In this document: positions 16,541 to 22,608 of the stretch, one piece after another | Layout: each line of letters begins with the position of its first letter | How positions within the stretch are numbered: the first letter of the stretch is position 1 | Translations under genes and position numbers: made by a program | Source of the DNA: Soonwooa sp. | GTDB taxonomy: Bacteria > Bacteroidota > Bacteroidia > Flavobacteriales > Weeksellaceae | Direction: 5' to 3' | Assembly (NCBI RefSeq): GCF_030151385.1 | Contig: NZ_JASLDS010000073.1 | Coordinates: 62,001-126,000, forward strand | Length of the DNA stretch: 64,000 nucleotides | Notes under the pieces: model-generated | Databases searched by the model: none | What the model was told of the DNA's origin: nothing | What the model saw: the letters and a program-made list of their open reading frames with translations, nothing else

Positions 16541-17269
16541 TTAGTTGTTAACCACTGAAAATTCCTTTTCTAATTCAATTGATTTTGGAAACAAAATATT
16601 ATTTTCCAAATGAATGTGCGTGTGCAAATCGTTTTCGAAATCTTGAAGCATTGCAAAGGTCACTCGGTACGTGTTACAAGCGTCTGCTGGTGGTGTATAA
16701 CTGTTCGTTAATTGTGCAATTTTTTCTAATCTTTCGCCTTCAATAGTATGTTCATGTTTCATCATTTCTACTGGATTTTCTACCGTTCCGAAATGCGGCT
16801 GCTCAATCGCTTGACCAGAAATTTTAGAATTCATCATTTTTCGAACAAATGGAAATAAAACCAATTCTTCTTTTTTAAGATGTGCCGCTAAATCCTGTGC
16901 GGAAGCATTAAACAAATCTCGAATTTCAAAAAGTTCGGGATGTCTATCACCATGCACTTTGCAAAGTTTATCCAAAAATTGCTGAATAATTGGTGTTTTC
17001 TCCTCAACATAACGGTGATGCGTTTTCTCCACATAATCTGCCAATAAATCCAATGGCCAAGCTTTGAAATCAATTCCGATCGCTCCTAACGATGGAAGAT
17101 TTTCTAATTCAGAATAAATTTTGTTCGGGTCTAAATCCTTTTTATCACAAGCATCTTCGATGGTACGTCCACCCTTGCAACAAAAATCAATTCCATATTT
17201 TTTAAAAATAGCTGCTGTTCTAAAATCTTCTGCAACCATATCTCCTATTAAATCTGTTTTCGCATTCAT
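16541..17269 (-). CDS. ric: Iron-sulfur cluster repair di-iron protein Ric (ScdA/YtfE)
   Basis: 242 residues. An N-terminal DUF542 domain (1-60) carries 'YGIDFCCKGGRTIEDAC' with Cys30-Cys31, and a hemerythrin domain (~75-235) supplies di-iron ligands ('VEKTHHRYVEEK', 'HLKKEELVLFPFV', 'MKHEHTIEGERL', 'HTHIHLENNILFP'). The family repairs Fe-S clusters damaged by NO or oxidants. It is first gene of a two-gene transcript with norB. A 26-bp palindrome abuts its start codon, so expression is likely held by the Rrf2 regulator and released by NO; that link is inference. Confidence 0.95.
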   Translation of the reverse strand: MNAKTDLIGDMVAEDFRTAAIFKKYGIDFCCKGGRTIEDACDKKDLDPNKIYSELENLPSLGAIGIDFKAWPLDLLADYVEKTHHRYVEEKTPIIQQFLDKLCKVHGDRHPELFEIRDLFNASAQDLAAHLKKEELVLFPFVRKMMNSKISGQAIEQPHFGTVENPVEMMKHEHTIEGERLEKIAQLTNSYTPPADACNTYRVTFAMLQDFENDLHTHIHLENNILFPKSIELEKEFSVVNN

Positions 17270-17295
17270 AATAAAATACTTTTTTATCTTTTATT
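17270..17295 (-). promoter_or_regulatory. Putative Rrf2/NO operator, copy 1 (ric-norB)
   Basis: On the minus strand the site reads AATAAAAGA-TAAAAAAG-TATTTTATT. It shares its 9-8-9 layout and most bases with the sites at 21361-21386 and 22097-22122. It ends directly at the ric ATG, so a bound protein would block transcription of ric-norB. Confidence 0.7.
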
Positions 17296-17310
17296 GTTTT
17301 AAATTTTTTT

Positions 17311-17349
17311 GAAAAAACCTCATTGGAATTTTAAACCAATGAGGCTTTC
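17311..17349 (-). terminator. Terminator between the cytochrome c gene and ric
   Basis: Stem CCTCATTGG / CCAATGAGG (17318-17344) with a T-run following on the minus strand. It ends the nirK-operon transcript coming from the cytochrome gene and separates it from ric-norB, which has its own operator. Confidence 0.8.
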
Positions 17350-17353
17350 GTTT

Positions 17354-17761
17354 TTATTTTTTTTGAGCTAAAATATATTTCACCATCAGTTTTGCATTTT
17401 CAGGACTCAATCCAGCATGCGGTGTCATTGGGATATCGCCCCAAACACCTTTTCCACCTTCGATAATTTTTGTCGCTAAATGGTCAATATCTGCATCCGT
17501 ATATTTTGCCGCTACATCTTGGTAAGATGGTCCGACTAGTTTCGAATCTATTTTATGACAAGATAGACAGTCAGCACCTTCAACCAAACTTTTTCCTTCT
17601 TCAACTGGAGTCAGGGCAACAGCAGGTTTTGCTGCTTCAGTCGGCTCTTCAATCATTTTGTTAGATTCTTGTTGTGGAGCTTCTGCTTCAACATTTTCTT
17701 TTTTAGAACAAGAAACTATAGCTAATGAAGCTAATAATGAGGTTAAAACTAATTTTTTCAT
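17354..17761 (-). CDS. Mono-heme cytochrome c lipoprotein
   Basis: 135 residues. Lipoprotein signal with lipobox cysteine at C18 ('ASLAIVSC'), an acidic Glu/Pro/Ala-rich tether (~20-55), then a class I cytochrome c domain: heme motif C65-L-S-C68-H69 ('CLSCHK') and distal Met112 in 'GDIPMTPHAGLS'. The 'VGPSYQDVAAKY' and 'GGKGVWGDIPM' patterns are typical of c551/c5-like carriers. As the last gene of the nirK operon it is the probable electron donor to NirK, tethered in the periplasm. Donor role is inferred from position. Confidence 0.9.
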   Translation of the reverse strand: MKKLVLTSLLASLAIVSCSKKENVEAEAPQQESNKMIEEPTEAAKPAVALTPVEEGKSLVEGADCLSCHKIDSKLVGPSYQDVAAKYTDADIDHLATKIIEGGKGVWGDIPMTPHAGLSPENAKLMVKYILAQKK

Positions 17762-17787
17762 AGCTGATTTATTTGTTTATTTTTTAA

Positions 17788-18366
17788 TTATTTAAGTTCG
17801 TTTTTAATTGCATTTACAGTGTTATCGATGTCGATATTGATGCCTTCCTTTTGATGAACCAACAAACCATCTTTCGAAAAGACACTTATGATATTAGAAT
17901 GCGAAAAATCCATTGGCGAAATTTGTTTGTATTTCATCGCCAAAACATTGGCTAATTCACGGGTATTTGCTTCGCTGCTTCTAATAAAAACCCATTGTTT
18001 ACCATCCAGTTGGTAGGTTTTCAAAAATTCTTGCATCTTTTCTGGCGTGTCGTGTTCTGGGTCAATGGAAATGAAAACGTAGCGTAAATCATCAGGATTT
18101 TTGTGTCCTACTTTTTCTTCAATAGCTTTCATATCCAATGTTAGTCGTGGGCAAGCCGTTTTACAAGAAGTGTAAACCATCACCATTGTGAGCACTTTTC
18201 CCTTCAAATCTTCTAATTTTATTATGCTTCCATCGGGCTGTTCCCATTTTGACGACAAATTAAATATGGAATTTGGATCCAGATTTTCACTTGATTTTTC
18301 TTGACAACTATTAAAAATCATCAAACTTAAAAAAGCAAATACAATTATTTTTATACTATTTTTCAT
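17788..18366 (-). CDS. SCO family copper chaperone/thioredoxin-like lipoprotein
   Basis: 192 residues. Lipobox cysteine at C21 ('LMIFNSC'), thioredoxin fold with the copper motif C68-x3-C72 in 'VYTSCKTACPRL' and the third ligand His156 in 'MDFSHSNII'. SCO proteins deliver copper to, or reduce the cysteines of, copper enzymes such as the CuA site of cytochrome oxidase. Its place between the NirV-like gene and the cytochrome, 26 bp before the latter, suggests that it metallates NirK. Also possible is a cytochrome-oxidase role with chance placement, but the tight operon argues against that. Confidence 0.92.
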   Translation of the reverse strand: MKNSIKIIVFAFLSLMIFNSCQEKSSENLDPNSIFNLSSKWEQPDGSIIKLEDLKGKVLTMVMVYTSCKTACPRLTLDMKAIEEKVGHKNPDDLRYVFISIDPEHDTPEKMQEFLKTYQLDGKQWVFIRSSEANTRELANVLAMKYKQISPMDFSHSNIISVFSKDGLLVHQKEGINIDIDNTVNAIKNELK

Positions 18367-18397
18367 TTCAATTTTTCTTACAATTTTGACGTTGATT

Positions 18398-19240
18398 TTA
18401 CTTCATGCTCAATTTTTCATTTTCATCCAAATCCTTTGCACATCGGAATCCAAGATTATTAACTGTATAATTGGCTTTCATGCTCCCACGCATCGCAAAG
18501 CGAATAAAAGCCGCATAATTTCTCAAATCCGAAGAGGTTACCGAAGCGCCTGCACAAAACAAAGATTCGTTGGCATCGGTATCTTTTCGCGATTCGCCAG
18601 TCATCATCACAGAATTAAAATCTTCCGTCCACTCCCAAATCGTTCCGTACATATCATAAATTCCCCAAGCATTTGGCTGATGCTGCTTTACAGCTTGTTT
18701 GTACTTTCCTTTTTCTTGATATAAATTCAAAATATGTCTTGTAAATTCGGGGTCTTCAGTCGCATTTTTTAAATTTTCACTGGCTCTAGCTGCATACTCC
18801 CATTCATCAACGGTTGGCAAACGTTTTCCGACACTTTCGGCATAAGCTTTCGCGGCAAACCAAGAAACATTCGTTACTGGTGCATCTGGACTTACATCTG
18901 CAGGAATCTCGAAATCGCTTTTCCAATGCTTTAGATAAGTGCTGTCTGCATAGAGTTTCAAAACTTTACTCTTGGTCCATTGAGGATTCTTTTTCAAAAA
19001 TTCGAGGTATTCAAAATTCGTAACGGCAGTTTCATCAATCATAAAAGACTTTACAGAAGTCAAGCTATCGCTCTCTTTTCCAACAAAAGCGCGGTATTGT
19101 CCGCCATCAACCTTCAGCATTTTCTTATCTGTGGAAATGAATGTCAGCTCGGGTTGCGCCTTTGTAATTTCGGTTGCAGCTTGTTTTTTACTACAACTAA
19201 AAATTAAAGTCAAATACAATATGTAAACAAAATATTTCAT
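18398..19240 (-). CDS. NirV-like formylglycine-generating-enzyme family lipoprotein
   Basis: 280 residues with lipobox cysteine ('YLTLIFSC', C16), then a SUMF1/FGE-sulfatase fold: 'KVDGGQYRAFVG', 'VTNFEYLEFLKKNPQW', 'PVTNVSWFAAKAYAESVGKR', 'LPTVDEWEYAARA', 'NAWGIYDMYGTIWEWTEDF', 'NLGFRCAKD'. In true FGEs a Cys-x4-Cys pair catalyses formylglycine formation; here that stretch reads 'SSDLRNYAAFIRFAMRGS' without cysteines, so the protein should not be a sulfatase activator. SUMF1-like NirV is encoded next to nirK in several Proteobacteria. The nirK-nirV pairing here, 54 bp apart, supports the same unknown role in nitrite reduction. Confidence 0.85.
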   Translation of the reverse strand: MKYFVYILYLTLIFSCSKKQAATEITKAQPELTFISTDKKMLKVDGGQYRAFVGKESDSLTSVKSFMIDETAVTNFEYLEFLKKNPQWTKSKVLKLYADSTYLKHWKSDFEIPADVSPDAPVTNVSWFAAKAYAESVGKRLPTVDEWEYAARASENLKNATEDPEFTRHILNLYQEKGKYKQAVKQHQPNAWGIYDMYGTIWEWTEDFNSVMMTGESRKDTDANESLFCAGASVTSSDLRNYAAFIRFAMRGSMKANYTVNNLGFRCAKDLDENEKLSMK

Positions 19241-19294
19241 TTTAAAATTGAATCCTCAATGTGAACCAAAAGTTCTAAAAACTATAACTATGGA

Positions 19295-20341
19295 TTATTT
19301 TTTCTCTGATTTATAAACTTTAGGATTGTCGTCTCCTGTAATTTTAATTTTACCCAAAGCGCCTTTGTTGAAGGCTCTGAAGATTGCGTGGTCAACAATC
19401 ACATATTCGCCTGGAACTTTAGAAGTAAACTCTACGATCGCAGCTCCACCTGGTGGAATAGACGTTGTTTGGACATTTTCATTGGTTTTCGAACCACCTT
19501 CGATATACACTTTATCGAAAATTTGACCGATAACATGGAAAGATGAAGTCAAATTTGGACCACCATTTCCGACAAAGAATCTCACTTTTTCGCCAACTTT
19601 AGCTTGAAGCTCGCCTTCGCCTAGCAAAGCACCCGTTTTTCCGTTAAACACAACATATTCCGGATGTTCGGCGATGGCTTTATCCATATCAAACTCTTGC
19701 AAGCCTTTGTCACCATACTTTCCTTTGGTGTAGAAGTCCCCTTGCATAATGTAGAATTCTTTGTCCACTTTTGGAAGTCCGCCTTCTGGTTCAATTAAAA
19801 TCAAACCGTACATTCCGTTTGCAATGTGCATTCCCACAGGCGCAGTCGCACAGTGATAAACGTACAAACCTGGATTTAAAGCTTTAAAATTAAATACAGC
19901 TTCTTTCCCAGGCGCCACAAAAGTCGCTTCTGCACCACCACCTGGACCATTTACAGCATGTAAATCGATGTTATGTGGAAAGGCAGAATTTTCATTGTTT
20001 TTTAAATGAAATTCAATTTCGTCGCCCACTCTCGCTCTGATGAAACTTCCTGGCATCGAACCTCCGAAAGTCCAGAAGTTGTACTGCGTTCCGTCTGCCA
20101 ATTCACCAGTTTTTTCGATGGTTTCGAGACGAACGATTAGTTTTTTCGCAGCACGGTCACCAATTGGTGCAGGAACATTGGGTGCCGAAGTCAATTTTGC
20201 CTCTTCGGCAGCTCCAGAAACTGCGATGTTTTCGGCATTTCCAGATTTTGAATTAGAATCTAAATCTGATGCGTTCTGTTTACAAGCATTTAATGAAAAG
20301 CCTGCCAGAATAATGGCTAATGGAAGAATGTATTTTTTCAT
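19295..20341 (-). CDS. nirK: Copper-containing nitrite reductase NirK
   Basis: Reduces nitrite to NO. 348 residues: lipobox cysteine C20 ('FSLNAC'), a Ser/Ala/Glu-rich tether, then two cupredoxin domains. All copper and catalytic residues can be read: type 1 copper H123 ('AFPHNIDLHAV'), C164 and H172 ('YVYHCATAPVGMHIANGM'), M177; type 2 copper H128, H163 and H318 ('VDHAIFRAFNKGALG'); catalytic D126 and H269 ('SSFHVIGQIF'). There is no fused cytochrome or extra cupredoxin domain. It starts 1 bp after the stop of the 4-TM gene, so the two are translated as one unit. Membrane tethering through lipid is common in Bacteroidota. Confidence 0.97.
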   Translation of the reverse strand: MKKYILPLAIILAGFSLNACKQNASDLDSNSKSGNAENIAVSGAAEEAKLTSAPNVPAPIGDRAAKKLIVRLETIEKTGELADGTQYNFWTFGGSMPGSFIRARVGDEIEFHLKNNENSAFPHNIDLHAVNGPGGGAEATFVAPGKEAVFNFKALNPGLYVYHCATAPVGMHIANGMYGLILIEPEGGLPKVDKEFYIMQGDFYTKGKYGDKGLQEFDMDKAIAEHPEYVVFNGKTGALLGEGELQAKVGEKVRFFVGNGGPNLTSSFHVIGQIFDKVYIEGGSKTNENVQTTSIPPGGAAIVEFTSKVPGEYVIVDHAIFRAFNKGALGKIKITGDDNPKVYKSEKK

Positions 20342-20342
20342 T

Positions 20343-20828
20343 TTAATGAGAGGTTTTTAATGTTTTAAAAATAATTTTTGAATCTGCTTTTACTTTTTCT
20401 AATGATAAAATCGGTAATATGAAAAGCAGCAGTACTTTTGCAACTTCAGCGTAAATAAAATAATCGTGAAACGTTGTTGGAGGAAGCCCTTTTCCACTTG
20501 CTAAAACATCTGCTCGAGCGTCTAAAACGGGCAACATCCAAAATTTTTCTAGAATTAAAATCAAGGTTAAAAAAAATAGATTCAGTAAGATTTTAGAATT
20601 GGGTTTTTCTTGATTAAATAAGAAACTAAAACCTATGATAAACAGCAATGCAATCTGAATTATCGTTGAAATCCCAAACATAATTTTTCCCAATTCTAAT
20701 GCAATTGGAAGCGTCATTCCAGGAACTTGAAACTTCAGTGGTGTTTCTAGAAAACTTACCGCAAGCACCAATCCTAGCCATAAAAAGCTTGTTGCAAAAA
20801 CGAGTGGATATTTAACTTGAAATTTCAC
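20343..20828 (-). CDS. Four-helix membrane protein, first gene of the nirK operon
   Basis: 161 residues with four hydrophobic segments (about 8-26, 46-70, 78-98, 128-148). Charged/aromatic residues sit at helix ends ('FLETPLKFQVPG', 'WMLPVLDARADVL'). No heme motif is present, and it does not match NnrS or NorE by eye; a loose likeness to DUF4149/TMEM205-type proteins is possible. Its stop is 1 bp from the nirK start and an operator (20836-20861) lies directly upstream of its own start, so its job belongs with nitrite reduction. Function unknown. Confidence 0.75.
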   Translation of the reverse strand: MKFQVKYPLVFATSFLWLGLVLAVSFLETPLKFQVPGMTLPIALELGKIMFGISTIIQIALLFIIGFSFLFNQEKPNSKILLNLFFLTLILILEKFWMLPVLDARADVLASGKGLPPTTFHDYFIYAEVAKVLLLFILPILSLEKVKADSKIIFKTLKTSH

Positions 20829-20835
20829 ATTTAAT

Positions 20836-20861
20836 ATTTTAATACCTTTTTATCTTTTACT
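20836..20861 (-). promoter_or_regulatory. Putative Rrf2/NO operator, copy 2 (nirK operon)
   Basis: On the minus strand AGTAAAAGA-TAAAAAGG-TATTAAAAT, 8 bp upstream of the start of the 4-TM gene. The left half and centre match copies 1, 3 and 4; the right half is degenerate (TATTAAAAT for TATTTTATT). Confidence 0.55.
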
Positions 20862-20887
20862 ATATTAAAAAAATAGATTTGTTAATT

Positions 20888-21319
20888 CTATCTTTTTAAA
20901 AATGCTTCGTGAGCATCCAACTGGTCAACAAAATCACCAATTTTCATATCGTTAAGCATCTTTTGAAGATTTCCTCTAATATGCTTAAACTCGTTATGAA
21001 CAGGGCAAGGATGCGTCTCCGAACATTCTTTAAGTCCTAATGCACAACCTGTAAAGATTTTGTCACCATCCATTTCTTTAACAATTTCCGCCAAAGAACG
21101 ATTAAGACTCACATTATCCAAATAAAATCCACCTGTTGGACCTTTTGCCGATTGCACAAAACCTTTACGACTCAAATCCTGCAAAATCTTAGCAATAAAA
21201 TATTCTGGAGAATCAATGCCTGTCGCAATATCTTTAATACCAATCCTTCCCCCATCTTTCGTCTGTTGGGTAATATAAATCAGGGCTCTTAAAGCGTATT
21301 CGCAAGTTTTGGAAAACAT
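20888..21319 (-). CDS. Rrf2-family regulator, NsrR/IscR-like
   Basis: 143 residues from the ATG at 21319 ('MFSKTCEYALRALIYI' is the canonical Rrf2 N-terminus; the open frame upstream is not needed). Winged helix 'IGIKDIATGIDSPEYFIAKIL' region and 'SAKGPTGGFYL' wing. Three cysteines, C92-x6-C99-x5-C105 ('GCALGLKECSETHPCPVH'), occupy the place of the Fe-S ligands of IscR and NsrR, so it probably holds an NO-sensitive Fe-S cluster. Its position above the nirK operon and the palindromes before it and its neighbours make it the likely repressor of this block. Whether it is called NsrR or another Rrf2 type needs phylogeny, so no symbol is given. Confidence 0.9.
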   Translation of the reverse strand: MFSKTCEYALRALIYITQQTKDGGRIGIKDIATGIDSPEYFIAKILQDLSRKGFVQSAKGPTGGFYLDNVSLNRSLAEIVKEMDGDKIFTGCALGLKECSETHPCPVHNEFKHIRGNLQKMLNDMKIGDFVDQLDAHEAFLKR

Positions 21320-21360
21320 TTCTATCAATTTTTCTTCAACAAAGATAAAACTAATTTTCA

Positions 21361-21386
21361 AATAAAAGATAAAAAACTCTTTTATT
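21361..21386. promoter_or_regulatory. Putative Rrf2/NO operator, copy 3 (rrf2 promoter)
   Basis: AATAAAAGA-TAAAAAAC-TCTTTTATT on the plus strand: the arms are perfect inverted repeats of 9 bp around 8 bp. It lies 42-67 bp upstream of the Rrf2 gene start, consistent with autoregulation. Confidence 0.7.
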
Positions 21387-21406
21387 TTAATGTGACAATT
21401 CTCAGA

Positions 21407-22048
21407 TTACTTTTTAGCAGGAATAATATACTTCACCGCAAACTGAACACTCGAAAAATTGCCTTCGAAATTAAAACGGTTTTTATTCGTATTGCTTTCC
21501 TTGAAATGTGTGTTATAATAGCCAATTTCGCCGAGACTTGCTGCTATTTTCCAGCGACGATTAAGGAAATAGTCGATGCCAGGCTTCACACTCACTCCAT
21601 AACTAGAATAAGAGTTTTTCGTGCTAGAAACCTCTACTCCACTATTATCCAAGCGGCTTGTAGATTTCACATTCCCAAATTCTAGAGGAAAATCCAATTG
21701 GCAGAACAAGCTAAACTTATCATCCAACACCCAAAATCGACGCAGCGATGGCGTTACAACCAAAGCTGAACTTACCGATTCTAGATCCTGCAAATCTAAA
21801 TTTGCATTTTGGGATTGTGTTTTCTCCGTTTCCTGCTTATAACCCGCACTCATCACAATCGCCCAACTCGGTGCGAAGAAATAGCCATAAGTTGGCAAAA
21901 ACTTATACGATTCCACGCTGCTGTTATTCGAATGATTTTTGGTAGTGGAAAAACCTATTTGGCCAGAAACATATTGTGTTCCTTTTGGAACTTGAGCTTT
22001 CAAAAGCCCAATGCCAACGATACTTGCTAAAAGAATTAATCGTCTCAT
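21407..22048 (-). CDS. Outer-membrane beta-barrel protein
   Basis: 213 residues: signal peptide 'MRRLILLASIVGIGLLKAQ', then alternating strands with aromatic girdles ('TQYVSGQIGFSTT', 'YGYFFAPSWAIVMSAGYK', 'SYGVSVKPGIDYFLNRRWKIAASLG') and a C-terminal strand 'FSSVQFAVKYIIPAKK'. This is the small porin-like barrel type (OmpW/OMP_b-brl). Substrate unknown. A 26-bp palindrome 49-74 bp upstream ties it to the NO regulon, so it may serve nitrite/NO metabolism or stress. Confidence 0.75.
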   Translation of the reverse strand: MRRLILLASIVGIGLLKAQVPKGTQYVSGQIGFSTTKNHSNNSSVESYKFLPTYGYFFAPSWAIVMSAGYKQETEKTQSQNANLDLQDLESVSSALVVTPSLRRFWVLDDKFSLFCQLDFPLEFGNVKSTSRLDNSGVEVSSTKNSYSSYGVSVKPGIDYFLNRRWKIAASLGEIGYYNTHFKESNTNKNRFNFEGNFSSVQFAVKYIIPAKK

Positions 22049-22096
22049 AATGACTCATTTTTAATTGATACAATTTTTAAACGATGTAAATGTAAA

Positions 22097-22122
22097 AATA
22101 AAAGACTAAAAAGTATTTTATT
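22097..22122. promoter_or_regulatory. Putative Rrf2/NO operator, copy 4 (barrel gene)
   Basis: AATAAAAGA-CTAAAAAG-TATTTTATT on the plus strand; identical 9-bp outer arms to copy 1. It lies in the divergent region between the barrel gene (-) and the small Cys-rich gene (+), so it could affect both. Confidence 0.7.
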
Positions 22123-22165
22123 TTAAAATGATTAAATTCATATTCCAATTTGCACAAATTGATGA

Positions 22166-22173
22166 TACATTTG
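22166..22173 (+). promoter_or_regulatory. -7 promoter element directly before a start codon
   Basis: TACATTTG is a full TAnnTTTG match and ends 4 bp before the ATG at 22178, so the transcript of the small Cys-rich gene would be leaderless. A good -33 TTG at normal spacing was not found. Confidence 0.5.
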
Positions 22174-22177
22174 TGCT

Positions 22178-22537
22178 ATGAAAATTTGGTTTTCCATAGT
22201 GTTTTCAAGTCTGCTGTTGTTTTGCAGTAGTCAATCTGCATTATTGTGGGTGGATTATTCTATGAATCAGGATTTTTATGAATTGCATTGCGAGAACAAA
22301 AGCAGGCCACAAATGCAGTGCCACGGAAAGTGTCAAATGTCCAAAAACGAGCAAGCGCCAGCCAATTCTCAACTTCTAAAAATCTGTAGCGATTTTATTT
22401 TCTTAAATCCAATTCCAGATGCTATTTCTCTTCAAATTGAAAAATCTTTTGTTCAAAAAGAAAAAATAAATTTCATTACCGATTTCTATCAATCTCCAAC
22501 TGCAAAATTGTTGGAAGAGCCTCCCATTGTTGGATAA
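22178..22537 (+). CDS. Small Cys-rich exported protein upstream of the copper receptor
   Basis: 119 residues with an N-terminal signal ('MKIWFSIVFSSLLLFCSSQS'). The conserved core 'ELHCENKSRPQMQCHGKCQM' has three cysteines with His and Met residues nearby, suggesting metal binding. I recognise small proteins of this sort before TonB-dependent receptors in Flavobacteriia, without a known function. It is 71 bp upstream of the OprC-like receptor on the same strand, and the two are probably co-transcribed. A role in copper acquisition is inferred from that neighbour and the residues. Confidence 0.7.
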   Translation: MKIWFSIVFSSLLLFCSSQSALLWVDYSMNQDFYELHCENKSRPQMQCHGKCQMSKNEQAPANSQLLKICSDFIFLNPIPDAISLQIEKSFVQKEKINFITDFYQSPTAKLLEEPPIVG

Positions 22538-22608
22538 TTTTTCAAATTATTTTTTCGACGCAGGATTTGTAATGAATCCAGCAAAGTAATTATTCAACAA
22601 TACAAAAC

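Noticed and set aside
18398..19240. Sulfatase-activating formylglycine generator.
   Set aside because: The catalytic cysteine pair is missing and there is no sulfatase gene nearby.
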